This document shows positions 1-6,152 of a stretch of DNA of 20,972 bases, piece by piece. Source of the stretch: CAZWUW01 sp964636895 (GTDB lineage Bacteria > Bacillota > Thermincolia > Thermincolales > CAZWUW01); NCBI GenBank assembly GCA_964636895.1, contig CAZWUW010000054.1, forward strand, positions 1 to 20,972, in the 5' to 3' direction. Every line of letters starts with the position of its first letter. The first letter of the stretch is position 1. Under the pieces are notes generated by a model. That model had not been told where the DNA came from. It made no database searches and was given only the letters and a program-made list of their open reading frames with translations. Made by a program: the position numbers and the translations under genes.

Positions 1-409
1 TATGTTCAAAAAACGCGGTTACGTCAATTATGCCAGCAGCGGCATACAGCGCCAGGGCGAAACTACCTGCCTGCAGCCACCGGCCGGCGGGCAGCGTCGG
101 TTTTCCCGCGGCGCTATATAAGGCAAAGGCGGCCCTAATTGCAATTACCAGCACAAAAAAACGCCCGCCGGTAAGAAATAAGCTGCTCCCAACTTCACCC
201 GCGAGAAATTGGCTTTTCGCAAAACCATGGGCATAGAGGAAAAGCCACTCGATAACCCCGCCGCTTATGCCAAATAACTCCAGCCAAAACCAGGGCAAGA
301 CTATTTTTACATTTTTCTTCAAAACAAAACATACCGCAACCAGGATAATTAAGGCCAGGCCATGGAAAAACGCAATAAAGTCAAGCTGCTCTTTGAGGAA
401 TTCCATCAT
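1..409 (-). CDS. N-terminal membrane region of a sensor protein (partial, runs off the left edge)
   Basis: An open frame with no stop runs from two adjacent in-frame ATG codons (409 and 406) to the window edge, giving about 136 residues. It begins MEFLKEQLDFIAFFHGLALI and continues with several hydrophobic segments (roughly residues 12-30, 40-60, 75-92 and 110-128) separated by short loops, including an LPWFWLELFG stretch. This pattern (QLDFI-FF-GLA... LPW-WL-LFG ... EWL) is one I associate with the multi-pass N-terminal sensor region of bacterial histidine kinases and diguanylate cyclases; the catalytic half would lie left of the window. A purine-rich AGGAAAGGG lies about 13 bases upstream of the start. 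A perfect TGTCGAA (454-460) lies about 45 bases upstream. The family assignment is recognition by eye, and a plain membrane protein is possible. Confidence 0.6.
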   Translation of the reverse strand, partial: MMEFLKEQLDFIAFFHGLALIILVAVCFVLKKNVKIVLPWFWLELFGISGGVIEWLFLYAHGFAKSQFLAGEVGSSLFLTGGRFFVLVIAIRAAFALYSAAGKPTLPAGRWLQAGSFALALYAAAGIIDVTAFFEH

Positions 410-453
410 ATAGTAATAATACCCTTTCCTAATAATTAGGTATAATATGCATG

Positions 454-460
454 TTCGACA
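454..460 (-). promoter_or_regulatory. candidate Spo0A box (TGTCGAA)
   Basis: This is an exact match to the 7-base Spo0A recognition sequence TGTCGAA, read on the minus strand, about 45 bases upstream of the sensor gene start at 409. It is one of four intergenic exact matches in this window. A single 7-mer is weak evidence on its own. Confidence 0.35.
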
Positions 461-506
461 TAATTTCTCATCTTCCTGCAGATTTAGACAAACTTCTCCC
501 CCGCTT

Positions 507-789
507 AATAGCAAAAGGGTGCAGTCCACCTTAGATTTGGCCTTGCAAGCTGCACTAGGCAGTACGCCTATGCTTCACAGTGATCGCGGCTTTCAATATA
601 CCTCCTGGAGCTTTAAAAAACGATTAGAAGCCCATGGTCTGACCCAGAGTATGTCGCGTGTCGGCAAGTGCATTGATAATGGCCCTTAAGAAGGATATTA
701 ATGACTACATACATTTTTACAATTACGAAAGATTACAGGCAAAATTAAACAGCCTCAGTCCGATGGAATTTCGAACCAAGGCTGCATGA
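507..789 (+). pseudogene. IS3-family transposase (OrfB, rve domain) remnant with internal deletion
   Basis: Frame 1 (about 507-686) encodes the end of an IS3-type integrase core, recognisable from MLHSDRGFQYTS, KKRLEAHGLTQSMSR and CIDNGP, and then hits a stop at 687-689. The frame one base later (685-789) continues with the C-terminal end, DYIHFYNYERLQAKL and LSPMEFR, and a normal stop. In intact members about 30 residues, including the last catalytic Glu (MEGFWG-LKSE region), lie between CIDNGP and the DYIHFYN segment. Here they are missing and the frame has shifted. The N-terminal half of OrfB and all of OrfA are also absent. Convincing similarity starts near 531. The copy cannot be active. 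It sits between the sensor gene and the amidase, just downstream of the amidase stop, so it has probably not damaged either. Confidence 0.85.
517..528 (+). repeat. 12-bp direct copy of the IS terminal-repeat tip
   Basis: GGGTGCAGTCCA occurs here and again at 823-834 in the same orientation, bracketing the recognisable transposase fragment almost exactly. The second copy is the tip of the right terminal repeat. The copy here could mark a recombination or deletion junction, or could be chance. Confidence 0.5.
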
Positions 790-809
790 TTTAATTTATT
801 TTTTTGTGC

Positions 810-834
810 TGTCTACTTGACAGGGTGCAGTCCA
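810..834 (+). repeat. right terminal inverted repeat of the IS3-type element
   Basis: The sequence ending TTGACAGGGTGCAGTCCA lies 20 bases after the transposase stop and has the look of an IS3-family terminal repeat (ending TGGACTGCACCCTGTCAA when read inward). No matching inverted left end is visible within the window. A 12-base direct copy of its tip, GGGTGCAGTCCA, is at 517-528. Confidence 0.65.
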
Positions 835-852
835 GTTTTAAAATATGCGGTT

Positions 853-2529
853 TTAAACCGGATTGGCAAAATAATCAGCCAAGCCCCGGGCAATCGCCTG
901 AGCGGCTTTGTCCCGAAAGTCCTCCGTCTTTAGCAGCGCTTCCTCCGATTTATTGGAAAGAAAAGCTGTTTCCACCAGAATTGACGGCATCCTGGTCTCC
1001 CGCAGCACGGCAAAATTACCCTGTAGAGTGCCAATATTCCTGATACCCAAGCTTTGGGCCAGCTGACTCTGCACCTTTGAGGCCATACTCAGACGCTGGT
1101 CCAGTTGGATATAGAGGGCAGGGTTTGCCGCCGGGGCATAATAATATGTAGAGGTGCCGTTTTGCGATGAACTGGTAGACGAATTAGTATGAATGGCGAC
1201 AAAGATATCGGCATTGGCCGTGTTAGCAAGGGCAGCCCGTTGGACAAGAGGGATAAAGGTATCATCACTGCGTGTCATCATTACATTCGCACCCATATCT
1301 GCAAGAAGTTTCTGTACCCGCCAGGCAATGTCCAGGTTAACGACCTTTTCTTGCAATCCTGTAACACCGACGGCACCGGGGTCATGCGCCCCATGGCCGG
1401 CATCCAGCATCACAGTTTTTCCCCTGATTGTTGGTTCCGTTAAACTGACGGTCAGCGAAAGGTTGTCGGTGGATAAAGCGGCTTTATAGGAAGGTATTCT
1501 TTTCAGGTCCACCACTATCCGTACCGTCATCGGCGACAGGCTGAACTGCGACACCCGTACCTGACTCATATAACTGAAGCTGTCCGTTAACAGGTCTGAA
1601 ACATCGCTTTTATCCATGTTCTTGATGTCAATTACCAGCCGGTCAGGGTTTTTGAGCTTGGTAAGTGTGTAATTAACAGGGGTCTCACCGGTCAGGACCA
1701 ATACCTCATTGACTGCATCCAACTGCGCGGCTTCCATTTTCAGTAACTTGGGTGCCGGCAGCGGCTGGTCAGGCATGACTGGAATTTCACCCGGCAGCGG
1801 TTGAGCAGGAACAGGTTCAAGGACAGGAGTCGTCGGCTGCGGCGCTGCCGGTTCAGCAGGATTAGCGGGATTAGCCGGCACCGGAGCAGTCGGCGGTTGG
1901 TTAGCAGCGGGTGGCTGGCTTGCCGGCGGTTGGTTAGTATCACCGCCCCTGGATATATCGGTACGCATATCCACAAAACGGGTAGCCATCCATCCCTTGG
2001 TGGCATCCGGCAGTTGAATATTAGACCAGCCGTTGTTTTGATTTAACACGGTAATCCGGGTGGCTTTGTTGGCGACGGCTACGATCTGATAAGTTGTACC
2101 AGGTCCCGAGCGGACATTTACATTTTCGGCTATAACTACCGCGGTCTGGCCATTGCCGGGAGCGACAACCGGACTGGCCGGCGCTGCCGGTTTTACGGTA
2201 AAACGCACACCTTTGTTCAGCACAGCCAAATACTTTTTGGTTATCCAGCCCGACTTACCGTTAAAAAGGATTACCTGCTGCCAGTCGCCGGACTGTTTGA
2301 TGACAAATAGCTTGTCCCCCTTATTTACGGTACCGGCTTTTGGATTGCCGGTACCCGGACCGGACCGCACATTAACGCTATCAGCTCTGACTACAGCCAT
2401 TTTAAATGCAGCCTGGGCTTCAGATGTAATCATCAGCCAAAAAATAATAACAACCAAGGTAACCATAACGGTAGTTAGTTTTCCGGTAATTCGTGCTTCT
2501 GTCGTTGTAGTCACCCCCTCAACTTGCAC
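853..2529 (-). CDS. N-acetylmuramoyl-L-alanine amidase (SH3-SH3-AMIN-Amidase_3)
   Basis: This exported peptidoglycan hydrolase cleaves the bond between MurNAc and L-Ala of the stem peptide. By residue: hydrophobic signal segment 20-40; two bacterial SH3 domains at about 44-103 and 129-188, each with NVRSGPGT; a Pro/Ala-rich linker 197-260; an AMIN domain about 264-366; and a C-terminal Amidase_3 domain about 371-555. Zinc ligands are visible as H379 (DAGHG), E394 (LQEK) and H447 (IHTN), with catalytic E520 (LVETAFLSN). The start is uncertain: the GTG at 2529 has a poor ribosome site, while the strong TTGAGGGGGTG lies just inside the frame, so initiation may be at the GTG near 2514 or further in at the Met before VTLVV. 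The pairing with a GerMN lipoprotein gene upstream (2755-3477) is common in spore-forming Firmicutes. Two inverted 0A-like boxes lie 25-40 bases upstream. The IS relic begins immediately past its stop codon. Confidence 0.95.
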   Translation of the reverse strand: MQVEGVTTTTEARITGKLTTVMVTLVVIIFWLMITSEAQAAFKMAVVRADSVNVRSGPGTGNPKAGTVNKGDKLFVIKQSGDWQQVILFNGKSGWITKKYLAVLNKGVRFTVKPAAPASPVVAPGNGQTAVVIAENVNVRSGPGTTYQIVAVANKATRITVLNQNNGWSNIQLPDATKGWMATRFVDMRTDISRGGDTNQPPASQPPAANQPPTAPVPANPANPAEPAAPQPTTPVLEPVPAQPLPGEIPVMPDQPLPAPKLLKMEAAQLDAVNEVLVLTGETPVNYTLTKLKNPDRLVIDIKNMDKSDVSDLLTDSFSYMSQVRVSQFSLSPMTVRIVVDLKRIPSYKAALSTDNLSLTVSLTEPTIRGKTVMLDAGHGAHDPGAVGVTGLQEKVVNLDIAWRVQKLLADMGANVMMTRSDDTFIPLVQRAALANTANADIFVAIHTNSSTSSSQNGTSTYYYAPAANPALYIQLDQRLSMASKVQSQLAQSLGIRNIGTLQGNFAVLRETRMPSILVETAFLSNKSEEALLKTEDFRDKAAQAIARGLADYFANPV

Positions 2530-2550
2530 AAATTGCTAACGCCTATAACA

Positions 2551-2569
2551 TTCGTCATATAATGTCGAA
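2551..2569 (-). promoter_or_regulatory. paired inverted Spo0A-box-like sites upstream of the amidase
   Basis: TTCGTCA (2551-2557; TGACGAA on the minus strand) and an exact TGTCGAA (2563-2569) face each other. They sit inside an imperfect dyad, ATTCG-T-CAT / ATG-T-CGAAT, with a 3-base centre. The dyad lies 22-40 bases upstream of the annotated start, where it would overlap the -35 region of a promoter with a TATAGG-like -10 at about 2541-2546. A link to Spo0A is inferred from sequence only. Confidence 0.45.
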
Positions 2570-2689
2570 TGTCCTTCCTAGATTCAGACATTTTACCCAG
2601 CTTTCAGCCAAATACACTCCTTATTTACTATCGGGAAATTTGTCCCCAAAGATTAATACGAAAAAAGTGTCATTTTTGTTCCGTTTATA

Positions 2690-2727
2690 ACGAAAAAAGC
2701 AAAAAACCGGGGCTACTGCCCCGGTTT
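2690..2727 (-). terminator. rho-independent terminator of the GerMN gene
   Basis: A 10-bp stem (2704-2713 with 2718-2727, AAACCGGGGC / GCCCCGGTTT) with a 4-base loop is followed on the minus strand by a T-rich run. It lies about 28 bases after the GerMN stop codon and upstream of the amidase, so the amidase probably has its own promoter. Confidence 0.85.
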
Positions 2728-2754
2728 ACCTTTGCCCCCGTTTTTTATGTAAAT

Positions 2755-3477
2755 TTACTTTTTCTTTATTACATCAATATTGCGCTCTACAGGTTCGGCC
2801 AGATCCATATGACCGGCCAGGGTTTCAACTTTTTGACCTTCTACAAGGAACTGTACTTTTTCCACAGTCGGGAACTGCGACAGGGCTTCAACCACCGAGT
2901 AAACTGTCAGCAGTTCACCCGAGGACCCGCCGCCGTGGTTGTCTACTAACTCCCTGCTAAAATCAACCGTTGCCAGGCCGTCATGGATGTCAATATCCCT
3001 CAACTTAGTACCGGCCGGCAAGGTAGGTACCAAGTCCCTGTTGGCTTTGGGGCCTTTTATCAGCTCTTCCACCGTAGCCCTGGCCACACCTGTAATTTCA
3101 GTAATAGTCCGTGTTTCCGGGATCAAATAATCTCCTTCCGCATTTGCAAAGTACAGGGTTACTTTTACTTTGGCCGAAGCCTGCTCCCCTGTTTTCACTT
3201 TTTCCTCCTGCTGATTTGTACCAGGCTTGTCTGCCTGCAGATTTTCTTCTCCGGCTACCTGTTCTGCCTGCTGTTCTGCCTGCTGGTTCGCTACAGCCGG
3301 ATCGGCTTTATCCCCTTTTTCGTTGCGCGGAATTTTACCTGTAATCAGGTCGTTTTGGGTCTCTGCCAGGCTTTTCCAGGAAAATTTTTCACTGGCGCTG
3401 CACCCGGCCGTTATCCCCATTAACAGTAAAATTCCCAAACCCACTAAAATTTTCTTCCCGCTCACCTGCATTTTCAC
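2755..3477 (-). CDS. GerMN-domain lipoprotein
   Basis: This is a secreted lipoprotein with a signal peptide and a lipobox ending in TAGC-SAS (lipidated Cys at residue 26 from this start). It then has a Gln/Glu/Lys-rich linker (about 50-103) and a C-terminal GerMN (sporulation/spore germination) domain from about residue 104: VKVTLYFAN, VEELIKGP, LPAGTKL, VDFSREL, VYSVVEAL. Related proteins (GerM of Bacillus) act at the spore envelope during engulfment and germination; the precise role here is inferred. The start is taken as the GTG at 3477 because GGAGG lies 8 bases ahead of it. A longer reading from a GTG at 3519 would put this ribosome site inside the gene. It sits immediately upstream of the amidase gene and has its own terminator. 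The motif ACTATATTAAG (3523-3533) upstream is shared with the coat gene at 6057. Confidence 0.9.
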   Translation of the reverse strand: MKMQVSGKKILVGLGILLLMGITAGCSASEKFSWKSLAETQNDLITGKIPRNEKGDKADPAVANQQAEQQAEQVAGEENLQADKPGTNQQEEKVKTGEQASAKVKVTLYFANAEGDYLIPETRTITEITGVARATVEELIKGPKANRDLVPTLPAGTKLRDIDIHDGLATVDFSRELVDNHGGGSSGELLTVYSVVEALSQFPTVEKVQFLVEGQKVETLAGHMDLAEPVERNIDVIKKK

Positions 3478-3522
3478 AACTTGTCCCTCCTCAATATTTT
3501 TCGTGTTTGTCCTATTCACTAC

Positions 3523-3533
3523 ACTATATTAAG
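3523..3533 (-). promoter_or_regulatory. shared ACTATATTAAG motif upstream of GerMN gene
   Basis: Read on the minus strand this is CTTAATATAGT, about 46 bases before the GerMN start. The identical 11 bases occur at 6093-6103 ahead of the coat-protein pair. It could be a -10-like element (TATAGT) of a shared sporulation-type promoter. No convincing -35 is visible. Confidence 0.35.
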
Positions 3534-3571
3534 AGGGACATGCTTTTATGACAGTTTGGTTAAAAAAATTA

Positions 3572-4261
3572 TTAATACCACCTGGCTAAGATTAAAAAAT
3601 ACAGACCGAAGATAATTAACAGTCCGCCACTTACATAAGTAACATACTTTGCCCAACGCTGAAACCCGGCAAATTTTTTCATAACAGCGGTAAAAGTCCC
3701 GATAATCAACAACGGCAGGCCATGTCCGAGACCGTATACAAATAAGAGCGCCGCACCGTACCAGATTTCCCCCTGAGCGGCCACAAACGTAATCAGCACC
3801 GCCAATACCGGGGTGGCACAGGGGGAAGCCACCAACCCAAATAATAATCCCATAACGAAAGCTGCCGGTAATCCACCGCCCTTTACCGGCATTTTACTCA
3901 GGGTTGGCAAAGAAATGTTGATCACCCCGAGCAATTGCAGTCCCATCACCAGCGCCACCCCGGCAATAATATACAGCCAGGCATCCCCCACCTGGCCAAA
4001 AATTTTTCCCAGTAAAGCGGCACTTAGACCAAGCACGGCAAAGGTCACGGACAAGCCCAGAACAAAGGAAAAGGACATGGCAAAACCTCTCAGCCGGGAA
4101 GTTTCACCATATCCCCCGATGTAGCCCACCATCAGCGGAATCATGGATATCATGCAAGGACTGATGCTGGTCAGCACTCCCCCCAGATATACTATCAGAA
4201 AGCTGAGCAGCGATGCATTTTCCACCGCCTGCGGTACTGTTTGGGAAAAAAACTGTTCCAT
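3572..4261 (-). CDS. ccdA: CcdA-type cytochrome c biogenesis / thiol-electron transport membrane protein
   Basis: A 229-residue protein with six or more hydrophobic segments, matching the CcdA/DsbD-beta family. This family carries reducing equivalents from cytoplasmic thioredoxin across the membrane to an extracytoplasmic thiol-redox protein. The two membrane cysteines of the family are present: C36 in SISPCM and C148 in ASPCATP, each preceded by the typical Ser-Pro. Length is normal for a stand-alone CcdA. The gene starts 20 bases after the stop of the upstream thioredoxin-like selenoprotein gene and is evidently cotranscribed from the promoter at 4768-4796. That makes the anchored thioredoxin the likely extracytoplasmic electron acceptor. 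The ribosome site (GGGAGACCGC, rather distant) is mediocre. No cytochrome c genes are in the window, so the final substrate is unknown. Confidence 0.93.
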   Translation of the reverse strand: MEQFFSQTVPQAVENASLLSFLIVYLGGVLTSISPCMISMIPLMVGYIGGYGETSRLRGFAMSFSFVLGLSVTFAVLGLSAALLGKIFGQVGDAWLYIIAGVALVMGLQLLGVINISLPTLSKMPVKGGGLPAAFVMGLLFGLVASPCATPVLAVLITFVAAQGEIWYGAALLFVYGLGHGLPLLIIGTFTAVMKKFAGFQRWAKYVTYVSGGLLIIFGLYFLILARWY

Positions 4262-4281
4262 TATTTGCGGTCTCCCTAATT

Positions 4282-4722
4282 CTATTTATCCAAAGCGGCC
4301 TTTAGCTTTTGGGCCAGCGTATCTTCCGGAACCAGGCCTGTATCCTGAAAAATAATTTTTCCCTGCGCATCAATGATAAAAATAGCGGGAATTAGGCCAA
4401 CTCCAAACTTGCCGGCCAATTGCTTCCCTTGCGGGTCATCTACGTCGGCAATAATGAACTCCACCTGACCCTGAAACCTGTTTTCCAAAGCCAACACCGT
4501 TGGCTCCATTTGCCGGCAACTGGGTCACCAGGCGGCATAAAACTCCAGAAAAACGGGTTGGCCGCTCTTTTCCGCTTTGGCTAGTGCATCAGCGGGCTGC
4601 GGTGTAACTGCAAATTCAGTTATTTTAGACGTTAAACCAAATTGCGGGGCCGCAAAAATCAGCGCTATCACAGCAGCCAGAGTAATCAGCAAAAATATCC
4701 TGTGCCTTTTTTGCATGACCAT
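4282..4722 (-). CDS. membrane-anchored thioredoxin, probable selenoprotein (W-Sec-P-S-C active site)
   Basis: Read through one in-frame UGA (4525-4527), this is a single 146-residue protein: an N-terminal membrane anchor or signal (about 9-25), a short linker, then a thioredoxin fold. The sequence around the UGA is FLEFYAAW-UGA-PSCRQM, so the UGA (residue 66) replaces the first, nucleophilic Cys of a WCPSC motif while the resolving Cys69 is kept. The downstream half is intact, including D93-V94-D95 and the cis-proline P112 in GLIPAIF, and ends at a normal TAG. GGAGGTGA sits just before the ATG, and a good sigma-A promoter precedes it. A 7-bp hairpin with a GGU loop begins 19 bases after the UGA (loop 26 bases after). 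Together these favour selenocysteine insertion over a nonsense mutation. The likely role is extracytoplasmic disulfide reduction, fed by the adjacent CcdA. Standard gene calling would give two fragments, 4525-4722 and 4282-4509. The alternative is a recent Cys-to-stop pseudogene. Confidence 0.85.
4489..4505 (-). promoter_or_regulatory. candidate bacterial SECIS hairpin
   Basis: On the coding strand AGCCAAC-GGT-GTTGGCT forms a perfect 7-bp stem with a 3-base GGU loop, extendable by three G-U pairs. The loop starts 26 bases after the UGA at 4525-4527. Bacterial SECIS elements lie within the reading frame just 3' of the UGA, with one or more G residues at the start of a small apical loop (GGU in E. 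coli fdhF). Position, size and loop all fit. SelB binding is not demonstrated. Confidence 0.75.
4525..4527 (-). other. in-frame UGA, candidate selenocysteine codon
   Basis: TGA on the minus strand sits exactly at the position of the first catalytic Cys in W-C-P-S-C of a thioredoxin-like gene. Reading frame and homology are continuous on both sides of it. Confidence 0.82.
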
Positions 4723-4767
4723 ACTTCACCTCCAGATTATGCGTCAATAATTATGTCTCTCAATTGC

Positions 4768-4796
4768 ATTATACCACCATAGGGTATTGATGGCAA
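4768..4796 (-). promoter_or_regulatory. sigma-A promoter of the thioredoxin-ccdA operon
   Basis: Read on the minus strand: TTGCCA (-35, 4791-4796), a 17-base spacer and TATAAT (-10, 4768-4773), 45 bases ahead of the ATG at 4722. This is a near-consensus housekeeping promoter and argues that the UGA-containing gene is expressed. Confidence 0.8.
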
Positions 4797-4810
4797 AGAG
4801 AATTAGAGGT

Positions 4811-5452
4811 TTAAAAATATGTGGCGCGGGCCTCTGCCGGCATCGCCAAGGCACTGAACAATTCTTTCTCCCGCTTCCCGTCATGCCGGTATATTTGCAC
4901 CTTGTCCCCGGTCTTTAGACCGGCTGCATTGGCTTCATCAAAATCAATATGTATTTCAGTATGGTCATTGATTTCCCCTACCAGCACCGGTACCCGGTCA
5001 AAAATCAGGCTGCGTTCGCCCTCCACTACTACTATAGCGTTGTCCCCGTTTTGGTAGCCCAGTTTACCTGCATCGGCCACGCTCATATGAATATGCCGGT
5101 TTGGCACGATAACGCTTTCCGGCACAAACATTTCTTTTTCCCCCATCACCAGGGTAACCCCCGGCACACCGGTCAGCGCCCCGGATAAGCGTACCGGGGC
5201 AGGTATGCCCAGCACACGGCAATCGGTGCGGGAAATTTCCACCTGGGTATGTTCCCGCAGTGAACTAACCAGCGCCACATTGGGGATTTCACCCTGCGGC
5301 CCGCGTAAGGTGACTCTCTCTTTGGCAATATAAGTGCCGGCCAGCGACAGGGCTTTATCTCGCGTCAGGACAAAGCCGGGGCCAAAAAGGCTGACCAGGT
5401 CCTCCGGCGATAGATGTACATGGCGTCCGGAAACTCCTACTCTGATAATCAC
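4811..5452 (-). CDS. pduL: phosphate propanoyl/acetyltransferase, PduL family
   Basis: A 213-residue PduL-type phosphotransacylase interconverts acyl-CoA and acyl phosphate (acetyl or propionyl). The family fold is two beta-barrel domains binding zinc through clustered His residues. The matching signatures are all present: GVSGRHVHLS near the N terminus, VPNRHIHMS in the middle, and a C-terminal DHTEIHIDFDEANAAG. There is no N-terminal encapsulation peptide and no microcompartment gene nearby. It is therefore probably the cytoplasmic type used by acetogens and related Clostridia for acetate or propionate formation. The start is placed at GTG 5452, 6 bases after GAGGAGGGG; the TTG at 5467 would lie inside that ribosome site. 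It has its own promoter (5484-5513). With MetF nearby it fits an acetyl-CoA-based anaerobic metabolism, although the two are not in one operon. Confidence 0.93.
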   Translation of the reverse strand: MIIRVGVSGRHVHLSPEDLVSLFGPGFVLTRDKALSLAGTYIAKERVTLRGPQGEIPNVALVSSLREHTQVEISRTDCRVLGIPAPVRLSGALTGVPGVTLVMGEKEMFVPESVIVPNRHIHMSVADAGKLGYQNGDNAIVVVEGERSLIFDRVPVLVGEINDHTEIHIDFDEANAAGLKTGDKVQIYRHDGKREKELFSALAMPAEARATYF

Positions 5453-5483
5453 AAAGCCCCTCCTCAAAAAAATGATTATAATT

Positions 5484-5513
5484 ATTATATGCCAAAAACA
5501 TGACCGGAAGCAA
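5484..5513 (-). promoter_or_regulatory. promoter upstream of pduL
   Basis: On the minus strand: TTGCTT (5508-5513), an 18-base spacer and TATAAT (5484-5489), about 32 bases before the GTG start. The -35 overlaps the tail of the coat-gene terminator, so the two transcription units abut. Confidence 0.6.
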
Positions 5514-5547
5514 ATAAAAAGCCGCTGCCCTTATAAAGGGCAACAGC
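5514..5547 (-). terminator. terminator of the coat-protein pair
   Basis: A 12-bp stem with two G-U pairs (5536-5547 with 5521-5532, loop ATA) is followed on the minus strand by TTTTTATTTG. It begins 8 bases after the stop of the second coat gene. Confidence 0.85.
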
Positions 5548-5554
5548 CTACCAA

Positions 5555-5854
5555 TTATCTCATCATCCCGCCGGGAGTAGTGCCGGCGCCGGCCATACCG
5601 GCAATTTCATTTTGATAAAAACTCCTGACCTTGGATATCTCCTGCTGATCGGCGTTATCAGCCGGTAAGTACCAACCCTTGCTGGAAGCAATCTGACCAA
5701 TTTCCTGCTGCGCCTGCTCACATGAATTCCTTAATTGCATCAGAGTTTGCCGTAATTGAGTATTGGAACACTCGCTGGCTGCCTTGGTAAACTCCACACA
5801 ACCGTGCTTTTTCATCTCCAGGCAGTCAATAGCCATATACTTTTCTTGCCACAT
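5555..5854 (-). CDS. CotF-like spore coat protein
   Basis: A 99-residue helical protein starting MWQEKYMAIDCLEMKK. It has the alternating polar/hydrophobic helices and the WYLPADNADQQEISKV segment typical of small CotF/coat-like proteins of spore-forming Clostridia, where a Trp-Tyr-x-Pro motif sits near the C terminus. It ends in a Gly/Met-rich tail (GAGTTPGGMMR). The start is chosen at ATG 5854 because AAAGGAGG lies just upstream; a longer reading from 5902 would overlap the preceding gene. It follows the 61-residue coat-like gene by 17 bases and shares its promoter and the terminator at 5514-5547. A structural role in the spore coat is inferred from family resemblance. Confidence 0.85.
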   Translation of the reverse strand: MWQEKYMAIDCLEMKKHGCVEFTKAASECSNTQLRQTLMQLRNSCEQAQQEIGQIASSKGWYLPADNADQQEISKVRSFYQNEIAGMAGAGTTPGGMMR

Positions 5855-5871
5855 AATTTTCCAAACCTCCT

Positions 5872-6057
5872 TTAGCTTAAAAACTGAATAAGTTTCTGGC
5901 AATTCTGGTCTGCTTCCTGCGCGGTTTTCTGGAAATGGCTCTTTAGTTGCGGATCGGAGCAGCTTTGGGCATAAGCCTTGTACTTGGTTGCAGCCAAAGT
6001 TTCATCTCCAATCAGGTGCCTCAGGTTTTGCAGTTCCATCTGGTTTAGTTGTGCCAA
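5872..6057 (-). CDS. small coat-associated protein (CotF-like, 61 aa)
   Basis: It starts at TTG 6057 (LAQLNQMELQNLRHLIGDE), with AAGGAGG ten bases upstream. The product is almost entirely helical, with DETLAATKYKAYAQ and a cysteine in QSCSDPQLKSHFQ. This arrangement, resembling a single ferritin-like or CotF-like helical hairpin, is typical of very short proteins encoded just before CotF-type coat genes in Clostridia. It ends 17 bases before the second coat gene. The function is not established; a coat structural role is inferred from the pairing. Confidence 0.8.
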   Translation of the reverse strand: MAQLNQMELQNLRHLIGDETLAATKYKAYAQSCSDPQLKSHFQKTAQEADQNCQKLIQFLS

Positions 6058-6092
6058 ACCGGTTCGACCTCCTTGAATTTTAATGATTACAA

Positions 6093-6103
6093 ACTATATT
6101 AAG
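6093..6103 (-). promoter_or_regulatory. shared ACTATATTAAG motif upstream of coat genes
   Basis: Identical 11-mer to 3523-3533, placed 36 bases before the TTG start of the coat pair. Both downstream genes are sporulation-related, so a common sporulation-type promoter element is plausible but not proven. Confidence 0.35.
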
Positions 6104-6152
6104 CCCGCAACAGTAAAAAATTATGCCCAAAATAGTTATGGAAATTAATGCC

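Noticed and set aside
451..529. Possible 26-residue plus-strand peptide starting MFDIISHLPADLDKLLPRL
   Set aside because: Looks protein-like but has no ribosome site, its ATG is within a few bases of a TATAAT sequence, and it ends just inside the IS relic; too little to call.
3541..3571. Terminator after ccdA
   Set aside because: Only an A/T-rich stretch is present; no stem of useful length was found.
4525..4722. Short membrane ORF and separate 75-residue ORF (4282-4509) as two independent genes
   Set aside because: They are one frame split by the UGA at the WCxxC position; the second has no ribosome site ahead of its Met, and neither alone makes a thioredoxin fold.
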